NCBI RefSeq assembly: GCF_006716125.1
Contig: NZ_VFOM01000001.1
Span: 248,001 to 312,000, forward strand
DNA from: Homoserinimonas aerilata
GTDB lineage: Bacteria; Actinomycetota; Actinomycetes; Actinomycetales; Microbacteriaceae
Reading direction: 5' to 3'
Length of the DNA: 64,000 nucleotides
The notes beneath the pieces were generated by a model. The model did not search any database, was not told the DNA's origin, and saw nothing but the letters and a program-made list of their open reading frames with translations. Numbering within the stretch: position 1 is the first letter of the stretch; every line of letters begins with the position of its first letter. This document shows positions 25,093 through 34,752 of this stretch, piece after piece. A program made the translations under genes and the position numbers.

Positions 25093-26199
25093 ATGACCGA
25101 AGAAATCCGTAAGGGCCTCGCGGGCGTCGTCGTCGACACGACGGCCATCTCCAAGGTCAACCCCGACACCAACTCGCTGCTGTACCGCGGATACCCCGTT
25201 CAGGAGCTCGCAGAGAAATGCACCTTCGAGGAGGTCGCCTATCTGCTCTGGCACGGCGAACTGCCCACGCCTGTGCAGTTGGAGGAGTTCCAGCAGTTGG
25301 AGCGCTCACTGCGTCGACTGGATGCGCGCACGAAGCGGATCATCGACGAACTGCCGACGACCGCGCATCCGATGGACGTCGTGCGCACCGCCGTCAGCGT
25401 CATCGGAGCGGTCGACCCGGATGCTGCCGCATCCGACCCCGCATCGAACCTCACGAAAGCGGTCCGCCTGTTCGCGCAGCTGCCCGCCATCATCGCCTAC
25501 GACCAGCGCCGCCGCCGCGAGCAGGAACTCGTGGAGCCGCGCGACGACCTCGGCTACAGCGCCAACTTCCTGCACATGACCTTCGGCGAGGTGCCCGACC
25601 TGGTCGTCGTCAACGCCTTCGACGTGTCGATGATCCTGTACGCGGAGCACAGCTTCAACGCATCCACCTTCACCGCCCGCGTCGTCACCTCCACGCTCAG
25701 CGACCTGTACAGCGCCGTCACCGCGGCGATCGGCGCGCTCAAAGGCCCGCTGCACGGCGGTGCCAACGAAGCCGTCATGCACGTGTTCGACGAGATCGGA
25801 ACAGCCGACAAGGCAGAGGCCTGGCTGGATGCGGCGCTCGCCGAGAAGCGCAAGATCATGGGCTTCGGCCACCGTGTCTACAAGAACGGCGACTCGCGCG
25901 TGCCCACCATGAAGGCTGCGCTCGACACGCTCGTCGCCGAATACAACAGGCCCGACATGGCCGAACTGTACGAAACGCTGGAGGCGGCGATGGATGCTCG
26001 CAAGGGCATCAAGCCGAACCTCGACTACCCGAGCGGGCCGGCCTACAACCTGATCGGCTTCGACACGCTCACGTTCACGCCGCTGTTCGTGGCGAGCCGC
26101 ATCGTCGGCTGGACGGCGCACATCATGGAGCAGCTCGAATCGAACGCGCTCATCCGCCCGCTCAGCGCATACAACGGGCCAGACGAGCGGCACGTCTAG
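25093..26199 (+). CDS. prpC: 2-methylcitrate synthase (citrate synthase family)
   Basis: 368 residues; condenses propionyl-CoA with oxaloacetate. Citrate-synthase landmarks: the start GLAGVVVDTTAISKVNPDTNSLLYRGYPVQELAE, GPLHGGANEAVM (His near 217), FGHRVYKNGDSR (His near 257) and the late ARFLA-type RPLSAYNG. The length and the small type II-like N-terminus match PrpC enzymes. The operon context (prpD, prpB) supports methylcitrate rather than citrate synthase, though such enzymes are often bifunctional. It begins 3 nt after prpB. Confidence 0.94.
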   Translation: MTEEIRKGLAGVVVDTTAISKVNPDTNSLLYRGYPVQELAEKCTFEEVAYLLWHGELPTPVQLEEFQQLERSLRRLDARTKRIIDELPTTAHPMDVVRTAVSVIGAVDPDAAASDPASNLTKAVRLFAQLPAIIAYDQRRRREQELVEPRDDLGYSANFLHMTFGEVPDLVVVNAFDVSMILYAEHSFNASTFTARVVTSTLSDLYSAVTAAIGALKGPLHGGANEAVMHVFDEIGTADKAEAWLDAALAEKRKIMGFGHRVYKNGDSRVPTMKAALDTLVAEYNRPDMAELYETLEAAMDARKGIKPNLDYPSGPAYNLIGFDTLTFTPLFVASRIVGWTAHIMEQLESNALIRPLSAYNGPDERHV

Positions 26200-26211
26200 C
26201 CGCCACAGCCC

Positions 26212-27141
<930 letters not shown>

Positions 27142-27148
27142 TCGGCGG

Positions 27149-27919
27149 ATGAACCGCCGCATCGTCATACTCGGCCTCATCGGGCTGATTGTCGGATTCT
27201 TCTCAGGCCTCTTCGGGGTCGGTGGGGGCATCATCCTGGTGCCGCTGTTGGTACTGTCGCTGCACTACCAGCAGCGGCAGGCGAGCGGGGTGTCGCTCGC
27301 CGCCGTTCTGCCCAGCGCCGTCGCCGGCATGATCGGCTACGCCAGCCGCGGCGAGGTCGACTGGGTGGCCGGGCTTGTGCTCGCCGCGGGAGCCGTCTGC
27401 GGTTCGCTGCTCGGCACCTGGCTGCTGCACCGGCTGCCGCAGAAGCTGCTGCGCTGGATGTTCATCGTCTTCCTCATCGCCGTCGCCATCCGGATGCTGT
27501 TCCTGGTTCCCGACCGCGGCGCTGAGCTCGAATTCACGCCGCTGATCATCGGCGGGCTGCTCCTGCTGGGGCTCGTCACCGGCATCCTCTCCGGCCTTCT
27601 CGGCATCGGAGGGGGCGTCGTCGTCGTGCCGGCGCTCATGCTGCTCTTCGGCGTCGGCGACCTGGTCGCGAAGGGCACATCGCTGCTCATGATGATCCCC
27701 ACCGCCATCACCGGCACGCTGGCCAACGCGCGGCGCGGCAACGTCGACCTGCGAACATCCGCCATCATCGGACTGCTCGCGATCCCCGCATCATTCGGCG
27801 GGGTCGCAGTGGCGGCGATCATCCCGCCGCAGCTGGGCAGCATCCTGTTCGCGCTGCTGCTCGCGTACAGCATCGGCCAGCTCACCTGGACGGCGCTGCG
27901 GGAGCGCCGCCGCGAGTAG
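27149..27919 (+). CDS. TSUP-family permease (TauE/SafE)
   Basis: 256 residues with about eight membrane helices in two homologous halves, each carrying the family signature: FFSGLFGVGGGIILVPLL near residue 18 and ILSGLLGIGGGVVVVPAL near 145. TauE/SafE proteins move sulfite, sulfonates or other organic anions. It starts 7 nt after the aldo/keto reductase and may be co-transcribed; the pairing does not reveal a substrate. Confidence 0.9.
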   Translation: MNRRIVILGLIGLIVGFFSGLFGVGGGIILVPLLVLSLHYQQRQASGVSLAAVLPSAVAGMIGYASRGEVDWVAGLVLAAGAVCGSLLGTWLLHRLPQKLLRWMFIVFLIAVAIRMLFLVPDRGAELEFTPLIIGGLLLLGLVTGILSGLLGIGGGVVVVPALMLLFGVGDLVAKGTSLLMMIPTAITGTLANARRGNVDLRTSAIIGLLAIPASFGGVAVAAIIPPQLGSILFALLLAYSIGQLTWTALRERRRE

Positions 27920-27944
27920 CCCGCACCCGCTGGTCGGGGTTTCT

Positions 27945-27990
27945 GGTTGGTCGAGGTGGTGCGGTCTGCCGCGCCAGTCTCGAGACCAGC
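27945..27990. repeat. dispersed GGTCGAG...CTCGAGACC palindromic repeat
   Basis: Outer arms GGTTGGTCGAG and CTCGAGACCAG enclose GTGCGGTCTGCCGCGCCAG. It lies between convergent genes and is nearly identical to the copies at 30107-30145 and 52460-52500. Confidence 0.85.
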
Positions 27991-28005
27991 CTCGCGGGTA
28001 ACCCG

Positions 28006-28656
28006 CTACGGGTAGAGGCGCGTGTGCGTCCACCCGGCGGGCGTGAGCTCGTAGCGCAGCCGGCGGTGCAGCCGGTCGACGCTGCCGTGCCAGAACTCGA
28101 TCGTGTCGGGCCGCAGCAGGTAACCGCCCCAGTCGGCGGGCCGGGTGAGCGCAAGCCCAGCAGCAGCCAGGCTGTCGGCCTCGGCGCGCAACCCCGCGGG
28201 GTCGGCGAGCGGCTCGCTCTGATGCGATGCGACCGCGGAAGCCTGCGCCGCGATCGGCCTGGCGGCGAACATCGCATCCGATTCGGCGGCGGCGATGGGG
28301 GTGACCCGCCCGCTCAGCCGCAACTGCTGCCGCGTCTCCTTCCAATACATGAGCGCTGCGGCGTACGGGTTCGCGGCCAGCTCGGAACCCTTCGCACTGC
28401 CGCCGCTGCTCACGAACAGCAGGCCGGATGCGTCGAGCGACTTCGCCAGCACGGTGCGGTTCGAGGGTCTGCCGTGAGCATCAGCGGTGGCGAGTGATAC
28501 GGCGAAAGGCTCGGCGACGCCGACCCGCACGGCAGCGGCCACCCAGTCGCGCAGCACAGCGAACGGGTCTGAGGGCGGGGCGTCGAACTCGGGAAGCTCG
28601 AGGTCGATGGTTCCGCTGATCGTGTCGAGGTGCGGTGGTCTGCGCTGTGCGGTCAC
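28006..28656 (-). CDS. pdxH: pyridoxamine 5'-phosphate oxidase
   Basis: 216 residues from GTG 28656. It oxidises pyridoxamine/pyridoxine phosphate to pyridoxal phosphate with FMN. Typical stretches: ALATADAHGRPSNRTVLAKSLD-like FMN site, FVSSGGSAKGSELAANPYAAALMYWKETRQQLRLSGRV, SHQSEPL, and the end RPDTIEFWHGSVDRLHRRLRYELTPAGWTHTRLYP. An open extension upstream crosses a repeat and is not used; TATCCT is 6 nt before the GTG, so a leaderless start is likely. Confidence 0.93.
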   Translation of the reverse strand: MTAQRRPPHLDTISGTIDLELPEFDAPPSDPFAVLRDWVAAAVRVGVAEPFAVSLATADAHGRPSNRTVLAKSLDASGLLFVSSGGSAKGSELAANPYAAALMYWKETRQQLRLSGRVTPIAAAESDAMFAARPIAAQASAVASHQSEPLADPAGLRAEADSLAAAGLALTRPADWGGYLLRPDTIEFWHGSVDRLHRRLRYELTPAGWTHTRLYP

Positions 28657-28675
28657 CCGAACAGGATATGCGTCC

Positions 28676-28722
28676 GGTCTCGGGACTGTCGCCGTGGACG
28701 GCGACACCTCGACCAGCGGTGG
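28676..28722. repeat. dispersed GGTCTCGGGAC...CACCTCGACC repeat
   Basis: GGTCTCGGGACTGTCGCC-gtgg-a-GGCGACACCTCGACCAG is a hairpin of the dispersed family, sitting in the divergent promoter region between pdxH and the DUF255 gene. Confidence 0.75.
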
Positions 28723-28741
28723 GCGGGCGTAGCGTGGGGGC

Positions 28742-30682
28742 ATGCCCAATCGTCTCGCCGACGCCGTCAGCCCCTACCTGCGCGGGCACGCCGACAACCC
28801 GGTCGACTGGTGGCCGTGGGGTGCCGACGCCTTCGAGGAGGCTGCCCGCCGCGACGTCCCCGTGCTGGTGTCGATCGGCTACGCCACCTGCCACTGGTGC
28901 CATGTGATGGCGCGGGAGAGTTTCAGCGATGAGGCCCTCGCCTCCTACCTGAACGCGCATTTCGTGAGCGTCAAGGTCGACAGGGAGGAGCATCCGGATG
29001 TCGACGCGACCTACATGGCGGCGGCGGGCGCCTTCACGGGTGGGCTGGGGTGGCCGCTGAACGTGTTCGTGACGCCGAAGGGTCGCGCCTTCTTCGCGGG
29101 CACGTACTCGCCGCCGTTGCCGTTGCGCGGGCATCCGTCGTTCCGGCAGGTGCTGGAGGCGGTTCAGGATGCGTGGGCGAACCGCCGCGGGCAGCTCGAG
29201 GCGAGCACCGACGCGGTGACGGAGGCGCTCGCCGCCGCGGCCGCACCGCAGGTCGGTGCCGCGGTCGTCGAGCTGCGGCCCGCCGTGGAGCGGCTGCTCG
29301 CGCAGGAGGATGCGCTGTACGGGGGCTTCGGCTCGGCCCCCAAGTTTCCGTCAGCTCCCGTGCTGAACTTTCTGCTCGCATCCGGAGACTCTGACGGTGT
29401 CGGCCTGGCGCGGCGCACCCTGCAGCGGATGTCCGCCTCGCCGCTTCGGGACGCCGTCGAGGGCGGCTTCTTCCGCTACTCGACGATGCGCGACTGGTCT
29501 GAGCCGCACTACGAACGCATGCTGTACGACAACGCGCTGCTGCTCGACGCGTGCGTGGGCGCCGGCGACGAGGAGGTCGCGGCGGGTGTCGCCGGGTTCC
29601 TGATCGACGTGATGCAGCTGCCGTCGGGCGGATTCGCATCCGCGCAGGACAGCGAGAGCGACGTCGACGGCAGCTGGTCGGAGGGCGGCTACTACCGCCT
29701 CGACGCGGATGCGCGGGCGCGCCTTGTGCCGCCGCGACTCGACGAGAAGGTGCTCAGCGGATGGAACGGGCTCGCGATCGCGGCGCTCGCGCGGGCAGGA
29801 TTCCGCTTCGCCCGGGAGGAGTGGGTGTCGGCCGGGCGGCGCGCCGCAGACCACCTGCTCGACCGGCACCTTGTGGGCGGACGGCTGGTGCGGGTGTCGC
29901 TGGGCGAACGGATGTCGGATGCGGTGGCCACGCTCGAGGACCACGGCATGCTCGCCGGCGGCCTGCTGCAGCTGGCGCTCGCGACAGGCGAGCCGCGCTA
30001 CGCGGAGGCCGGGCGCGGGCTCATCGACGCGACGTTAGGCACTGGGGTGGGGTCTCGAGACGAGCGCCCTGGCGGGCGCTCCCTCGACCCGCAGAGTGCT
30101 GTCGCCGGTCGAGGTGGTGCGGTCTACCGCGCCAGTCTCGAGACCGCACCCGCGAGCAATCCCGCCCCCGTCATCCCGTTCGCTGCACCGGGCGGCGCCG
30201 ACCCTGTGCTCGCCGCGCAGGGGCTGGCGCTCGCGGTCGACCCGTCGGAGGGCGCCTACCCGTCCGGTCTGAGCGCGTGCGCTCTGGCCGCGCACACCCT
30301 GTTCCTGCTGTCAGGCGAGCAGCACTACCGGGTGGCGGCCGAGACTGTCGCGACGCTGCTGGGTGAGCGCGCCGCGGAGCATCCGATCGCCTTCGGCGGC
30401 ACCCTCGAGCTGTTGGCGCGCCTGGCGGGCGACGCCGTGCAGCTGGTGGTGGTGTCGGATGCCCCGGCCGGAGAGCTCGTCGCTGCAGCCCGCAGCATCC
30501 CGGCGTCGGTGACGGCGCTCGTGTCGCAGCCCCAGGCATCCGCCTTCGCTGCGGCGGGCTTCGAACTGTTCGCGGGGCGCGCCTCTGTCGACGGCCAGCC
30601 GACGGCGTACCTGTGCCGCGATTTCGTGTGCCGCCTGCCGGTCATGTCTGCGGACGCGCTGCTGGGCGCATCCGGAGTCTGA
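28742..30682 (+). CDS. thioredoxin-domain DUF255 protein (YyaL/SPATA20 family) with an in-frame repeat insertion
   Basis: 646 residues. The N-terminus [29 protein letters not shown] is the family hallmark, followed by a thioredoxin-like site C50-H-W-C53 and [15 protein letters not shown]. The second part is an (alpha/alpha)6-like domain related to sugar epimerases ([20 protein letters not shown]). Function is not established. Residues about 436-475 are read from two copies of the dispersed repeat of this genome (30049-30145) and are Arg/Gly/Ser-rich, unlike the family. The reading frame stays open. TAGCGT lies 6 nt before the ATG, suggesting a leaderless mRNA. Confidence 0.9.
   Translation: MPNRLADAVSPYLRGHADNPVDWWPWGADAFEEAARRDVPVLVSIGYATCHWCHVMARESFSDEALASYLNAHFVSVKVDREEHPDVDATYMAAAGAFTGGLGWPLNVFVTPKGRAFFAGTYSPPLPLRGHPSFRQVLEAVQDAWANRRGQLEASTDAVTEALAAAAAPQVGAAVVELRPAVERLLAQEDALYGGFGSAPKFPSAPVLNFLLASGDSDGVGLARRTLQRMSASPLRDAVEGGFFRYSTMRDWSEPHYERMLYDNALLLDACVGAGDEEVAAGVAGFLIDVMQLPSGGFASAQDSESDVDGSWSEGGYYRLDADARARLVPPRLDEKVLSGWNGLAIAALARAGFRFAREEWVSAGRRAADHLLDRHLVGGRLVRVSLGERMSDAVATLEDHGMLAGGLLQLALATGEPRYAEAGRGLIDATLGTGVGSRDERPGGRSLDPQSAVAGRGGAVYRASLETAPASNPAPVIPFAAPGGADPVLAAQGLALAVDPSEGAYPSGLSACALAAHTLFLLSGEQHYRVAAETVATLLGERAAEHPIAFGGTLELLARLAGDAVQLVVVSDAPAGELVAAARSIPASVTALVSQPQASAFAAAGFELFAGRASVDGQPTAYLCRDFVCRLPVMSADALLGASGV
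30049..30145. repeat. two dispersed repeats inside the DUF255 coding region
   Basis: GGGGTCTCGAGACGAGCGCC...CCCTCGACCC (30049-30090) and GGTCGAGGTGGTGCGGTC...CTCGAGACC (30107-30145) are members of the intergenic family in opposite orientation, inserted without breaking the frame. Confidence 0.85.
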
Positions 30683-30730
30683 GCGCGTGACCGGTCTGCC
30701 GGCATCAGCTCCTGGTGGTCGGCTTCGGAT

Positions 30731-30808
30731 GCTCCGCAGGAGAAATCTGCGAAACGCCGCAGGCTCCGCGCTCGCGGGCGGCGTGGCGGGCAGATTCTCC
30801 TGCGGAGC
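30731..30808. terminator. 20-bp hairpin between convergent genes
   Basis: GCTCCGCAGGAGAAATCTGC (30731-30750) pairs with 30790-30808, with one bulged base; loop of 39 nt. It lies between the DUF255 and CoA-binding genes and can serve both. Confidence 0.6.
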
Positions 30809-30825
30809 GGGCGGCCGCGGCGAGT

Positions 30826-31416
30826 TCAGCGCAGCGTGCGGCGCGAGCTGATGACCCCGGTGTCGAAGCCGAGCAGGTGCAGCCCGCCGTGGAAGCGGGC
30901 GTGCTCGACCTTGATGCAGCGGTCCATGACGACGGTGAGGCCGTTCTCCTCCGCGTGGCGGGCGGCATCCTCGTTCCAGATGCCCAGCTGCACCCAGATC
31001 GTCTTCGCGCCGATCGCCAGCACATCGTCGACGACCGCCGGGATGTCGCTCGCCTTGCGGAAGACATCCACAATGTCGGGCACCACCGGCAGCGACGCCA
31101 GATCGGGGTACGCCTTCTGGCCGAGGATCGTGTCGGCGTTCGGGTTCACGAAATACACCGTGTAGTCGCTCGACTGCTGCAGGTAGGTGCCCACGAAATA
31201 GCTGGACCGCGCCGGATTCGGCGACGCCCCGACGATCGCGACAGTCTTCGCGCGACGCAGGATGCCCAGGCGCTCCTTCGCGGACGGCCCCACCCAGGTG
31301 CGCTGCGACTTGAGCAGCTTCGCGAGCGGCGACGACGAGGGGAGCGAGCAGCTGAGCCCATTCGCCAGCTGAACCGTCTCGTGCGTCACGGTGCCGGTGT
31401 CACCTGTGGTGGCCAT
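30826..31416 (-). CDS. CoA-binding domain protein
   Basis: 196 residues. A Rossmann-like CoA_binding_2 domain starts at LRRAKTVAIVGASPNPARSSYFVGTYL and runs through VYFVNPNADTILGQKAYPDLASLP to WVQLGIWNEDAARHAEENGLTVVMDRCIKVEH. Members of this family (YccU type) are cytosolic and of unknown role. Start ATG 31416 overlaps the metY stop by one base (TGATG), so the two are translationally coupled; a GTG one codon upstream is possible. Confidence 0.88.
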   Translation of the reverse strand: MATTGDTGTVTHETVQLANGLSCSLPSSSPLAKLLKSQRTWVGPSAKERLGILRRAKTVAIVGASPNPARSSYFVGTYLQQSSDYTVYFVNPNADTILGQKAYPDLASLPVVPDIVDVFRKASDIPAVVDDVLAIGAKTIWVQLGIWNEDAARHAEENGLTVVMDRCIKVEHARFHGGLHLLGFDTGVISSRRTLR

Positions 31417-32726
31417 CACTTGGCTCCCTTCGTGGCGGCGTCGAGTGCCTGGTCGATGTCGTAGATGATGTCGTCGACGTCTTCGATGCCGACGCTGAGT
31501 CGCACCAGGCCGGCGCCGACGCCCGCATCGACGAGCTGCTGCTCGCTCAGCTGCGCGTGCGTCGTCGACGCGGGGTGGATGACGAGCGTCTTCGTGTCGC
31601 CGATGTTCGCCACATGGCTGGCCAGCTCGACCGACTCGATGAAACGCTGCCCCACCTCGCGTCCGCCCTTCACGCCGAAGCCGAAGACCGAGCCCGGCCC
31701 GATCGGCAGATACTTGGCTGCGCGGTCATGGTGCGGATGCGATGGGAGGCCCGCCCAGTTCACGTATTCGATGCGCGGGTCGGCTTCGAGCCACTCCGCA
31801 ACCCTGCGCGCGTTGTCGACGTGCGCCTGCACCCGGTAGGGGAGCGTCTCGACGCCCTGCGCAAGGAGAGCCGCAGCATCCGCCGACAGAACCGGCCCGA
31901 TGTCACGCAGCTGCTCCGCGCGCAGCCGGGTGAGGAACGCGTACTCGCCGAAGTTTCCGTACCAGTTGAGGCCGCCATACGACGGCACAGGCTCGTCGAA
32001 ATGCGGGAACTTGGAGCTCGACCAGTCGAAGCGCCCCGACTCTACGACGGCACCGCCGAGTGTTGTGCCGTGCCCGCCCAAAAACTTCGTCGCGGAATGC
32101 ACCACGACATCCGCACCCCACTCGATGGGCCGCAGAAGGTACGGCGTCGCGATCGTCGAATCCACGATGAGCGGAACGCCGTGCGCGTGCGCGACCTCCG
32201 CGAGCGCCTCGATGTCGGCGATCTCGCCCGACGGGTTCGCGATCGTCTCCACAAAGATCAGCTTCGTGCGGTCGGTGATCGCAGCCGCATAGTCGGCGGC
32301 GTCGGCGCTCCGCACGAAGGTCGTCTCCACACCGAAACGCCGCAATGTCACGTCGAGCTGCGTGACCGAACCGCCATACAGATTTGCGGATGCGACGATG
32401 TGGTCGCCCGCGCCGGCCAGCGACGCGAAAGTCAGAAACTGTGCGCTCAGGCCACTCGCCGTCGCGACAGCGCCCAGGCCGCCCTCCAGACTGGCGATGC
32501 GCTCCTCGAAGGAAGCGACGGTCGGGTTCGACACCCGGCTGTAGATGTTGCCGTACTTCTGCAGGGCGAAGCGGGTGGCGGCATCCGCGGTGTCATCGAA
32601 CACGAAAGCGGTCGAACGGTAGATGGGGAGGGCGCGTGCGCCGGTCACCGCATCGGGGATGTTGCCTGCATGGATCGACCGGGTTCTGAAGCCCCAGTCG
32701 CGGTCCGTGGTGTCGCGTTCAGCCAT
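31416..32726 (-). CDS. metY: O-acetylhomoserine sulfhydrylase
   Basis: 436 residues of the Cys/Met-metabolism PLP family. It makes homocysteine from O-acetylhomoserine and sulfide. Landmarks: GFRTRSIHAGNIPDAVTGARALPIYRST, YSRVSNPTVASFEERIASLEGG, and the PLP-lysine motif HSATKFLGGHGTTLGG. The large size and long insertions fit the MetY rather than MetB/MetC group. Start ATG 32726 follows TAGCCT by 7 nt, suggesting a leaderless mRNA. It forms a pair with the downstream CoA-binding gene. Confidence 0.92.
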   Translation of the reverse strand: MAERDTTDRDWGFRTRSIHAGNIPDAVTGARALPIYRSTAFVFDDTADAATRFALQKYGNIYSRVSNPTVASFEERIASLEGGLGAVATASGLSAQFLTFASLAGAGDHIVASANLYGGSVTQLDVTLRRFGVETTFVRSADAADYAAAITDRTKLIFVETIANPSGEIADIEALAEVAHAHGVPLIVDSTIATPYLLRPIEWGADVVVHSATKFLGGHGTTLGGAVVESGRFDWSSSKFPHFDEPVPSYGGLNWYGNFGEYAFLTRLRAEQLRDIGPVLSADAAALLAQGVETLPYRVQAHVDNARRVAEWLEADPRIEYVNWAGLPSHPHHDRAAKYLPIGPGSVFGFGVKGGREVGQRFIESVELASHVANIGDTKTLVIHPASTTHAQLSEQQLVDAGVGAGLVRLSVGIEDVDDIIYDIDQALDAATKGAK

Positions 32727-32806
32727 GAGGCACAGGCTATCCGAGTGTCGCACGCGGGCCGCGGCGTATTACGCCCCGTTGCTCCCGGGCCAGCGAGGTA
32801 GGTGGC

Positions 32807-34366
32807 TCAGCGCCAGCCGGGCAGCCAGTAGTGGCTGCGGGTGAACAACTCCGGCGTCTGCATTCCTGTCGCCAGCGGGTAGAAGAACGCCGACACCAGC
32901 ACGCACATCACCAACACCACGACGACGATGCCCACGCCCTGCTTTCGCCGCCACGGGGCATCCGTCGGCCGACCCAGGATCACGCCCAGCGTGAGCACCA
33001 GCCCCAGGATGAGGAACGGCTCGAACACGATCGAATAGAACTCGAAAGTGGTGCGGTTCGGGTACAGCAGCCACGGCACGAAACCCGCGGCGACGCCCGT
33101 GAGCACGAAGCCGGCGCGCCAGTCGCGGTGACGGATGAGGCGCACCACCAGGTAGGCGAGGGATGCGACGGCCAGCCACCAGATGATCGGATTCGGCAGC
33201 GTCGTAATGAAGCTCTCACAGGCCGCGGCGTCGCATCCGCCCTCGCCGTTCGCCGTGGAGAGACGGTACAGGGCTGTCGGGCGCAGCATCGGCAGCCACT
33301 GCCAGGCCGGCGACTGCCAGCCGTGATCGGAGGTCAGCCCCACATGGAAGTTGTAGGCGGACGTCTGGTAGTGCCACCAGCTCTGCCAGTCGAGCGGAAC
33401 CCAGGCGAGCGCGCCCTCCCACGCGTTGCCGGGCGCCTCCGCCCAGCGCCGGTAGTAGCCGCCCGCCGTGGCGAACCAGCCGGCCCAGGATGCGATGTGC
33501 ACGGCGAGCGCGATGGGCACCATCAGCACAAAACTGGCGGGGGCCTGCCGCAGCAGGGTGCCACTCGCCCAGAACTCGACGCCGGCGCGGCGGCGAGCCA
33601 GAGCATCCACCGCCAGCGTGTAGATCGCAAAGAACGCCAACAGGTACAGGCCGCTCCACTTGACGGCGCTCGCCGCGCCGAACGCGACACCCGCCGCGAG
33701 CAGCCACGGGCGCGCCCACAGCGCCGGGCCCCAGTCGATCGGCCGGTCGGCGGCGGTGCGTCGGGCCACCCACCAGCGCAGCCGCTCGCGCGATGGTCGG
33801 CGGTCGAGCAGCACGAACAGTGCGCCCAGCAGGCCGAAGAACATCAGGAAGTTGTCGAGCAGTGCCACCCGCGACAGCACGATCGCCTGCCCGTCGATCG
33901 CGAACAGCCCGCCCGCGACCGTCGCCAGCAGCGCCGACCGCAGCAGCAGTCGCGCCACCACCCACAGCAGCGCCACCGCCAGGATGCCGGTCAGCGCCAC
34001 CGACACGCGCCATCCGACGCTCGATTCCGCGCCGAACACGGCCAGGCCGAGCGCGATCAGCCACTTGCCGAGGGGCGGATGCACAATGAATGAGCCCGCA
34101 TCGAGGTAACTGTCTACGTTGCCCGCCTCGAATGCCGGATTCGGGTCATCCGGCCAGCTGCCCTCATAGCCGAGGTTCAGCAGCGTGTACGCGTCCTTCA
34201 CGTAGTAGGTCTCGTCGAAGACAAGCGAATGCGGCTGGCCCAGATTCCACAGCCGCAGCACGGCGGCGAGCAGCGTCACCCCCAGCAGGCCCGCCCACTC
34301 GGCGACGCGACGCGCCCGCGGGGTGGACAGCAGCGCATCCCAGCGGGTGTCGACAGTGCTGCTCAC
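32807..34366 (-). CDS. PMT-family dolichyl/polyprenyl-phosphate-mannose protein mannosyltransferase
   Basis: 519 residues with about ten membrane helices. The first external loop carries the essential acidic pair D51-E52 (VFDETYYVKDAYTL) and VHPPLGKW, both diagnostic for GT39 protein O-mannosyltransferases. A later part has WYDYQ-like WWHYQTSAYNFHVGLTSDHGWQS typical for the actinobacterial enzyme (Rv1002c type). It transfers mannose from polyprenyl-phosphate-mannose to secreted proteins. The divergent promoter region toward rsmI contains a (TG)30 tract. Confidence 0.93.
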   Translation of the reverse strand: MSSTVDTRWDALLSTPRARRVAEWAGLLGVTLLAAVLRLWNLGQPHSLVFDETYYVKDAYTLLNLGYEGSWPDDPNPAFEAGNVDSYLDAGSFIVHPPLGKWLIALGLAVFGAESSVGWRVSVALTGILAVALLWVVARLLLRSALLATVAGGLFAIDGQAIVLSRVALLDNFLMFFGLLGALFVLLDRRPSRERLRWWVARRTAADRPIDWGPALWARPWLLAAGVAFGAASAVKWSGLYLLAFFAIYTLAVDALARRRAGVEFWASGTLLRQAPASFVLMVPIALAVHIASWAGWFATAGGYYRRWAEAPGNAWEGALAWVPLDWQSWWHYQTSAYNFHVGLTSDHGWQSPAWQWLPMLRPTALYRLSTANGEGGCDAAACESFITTLPNPIIWWLAVASLAYLVVRLIRHRDWRAGFVLTGVAAGFVPWLLYPNRTTFEFYSIVFEPFLILGLVLTLGVILGRPTDAPWRRKQGVGIVVVVLVMCVLVSAFFYPLATGMQTPELFTRSHYWLPGWR

Positions 34367-34396
34367 CCGCCCATGCTAGCCAGCGCGGGTGACCTC

Positions 34397-34430
34397 GCGG
34401 GTCGAGGGGCACGGAGTGCCGTCTCGAGGC
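34397..34430. repeat. dispersed GGTCGAG...GTCTCGAGGCC repeat
   Basis: CGGGTCGAGGGGCACGGAGTGCCGTCTCGAGGCC contains the inner hairpin GGCAC-ggagt-G(T)GCC-like of the dispersed family; the closest relative is at 52004-52054. Confidence 0.65.
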
Positions 34431-34502
34431 CACGGACGCGGGCTCGCGCATCCGCCGCCTCGTGCCTCCGTGTCGCCCTGCCTCCGCCCCCTCGCTGCCA
34501 CC

Positions 34503-34567
34503 TCGCCGAGACTGCACGAATCGCACGTTTATGGCGCGAAACCGTGCACTTTGTGCAGTCTCGGCGA
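34503..34567. repeat. palindromic repeat, copy A1
   Basis: A 65-bp copy of the GAGACTGCAC family with perfect 15-bp ends: TCGCCGAGACTGCAC at 34503-34517 and its complement at 34553-34567. It ends 6 bp before the TG tract. Both ends here are of the ACTGCAC type, unlike the copies at 45141-45616. Confidence 0.85.
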
Positions 34568-34571
34568 AGAG

Positions 34572-34635
<64 letters not shown>

Positions 34636-34650
34636 CTGGCGCGGATGCTC

Positions 34651-34713
34651 CGCGAGAGTACGCAGATCGCACGCTTGTGGCGAGATTGCGTGCGATTCGT
34701 GCAGTCTCGGCGA
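34651..34713. repeat. palindromic repeat, copy A2
   Basis: GCGAGAGTACGCAGATCGCACGC...GCAGTCTCGGCGA-type copy, in the reverse orientation of the 45141-45616 copies. It lies just downstream of the TG tract and 10-40 bp upstream of the possible rsmI starts. Confidence 0.8.
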
Positions 34714-34752
34714 AGGGGCGGTGTGAACAACCCCGAGTGGCAGGATGGGCGG

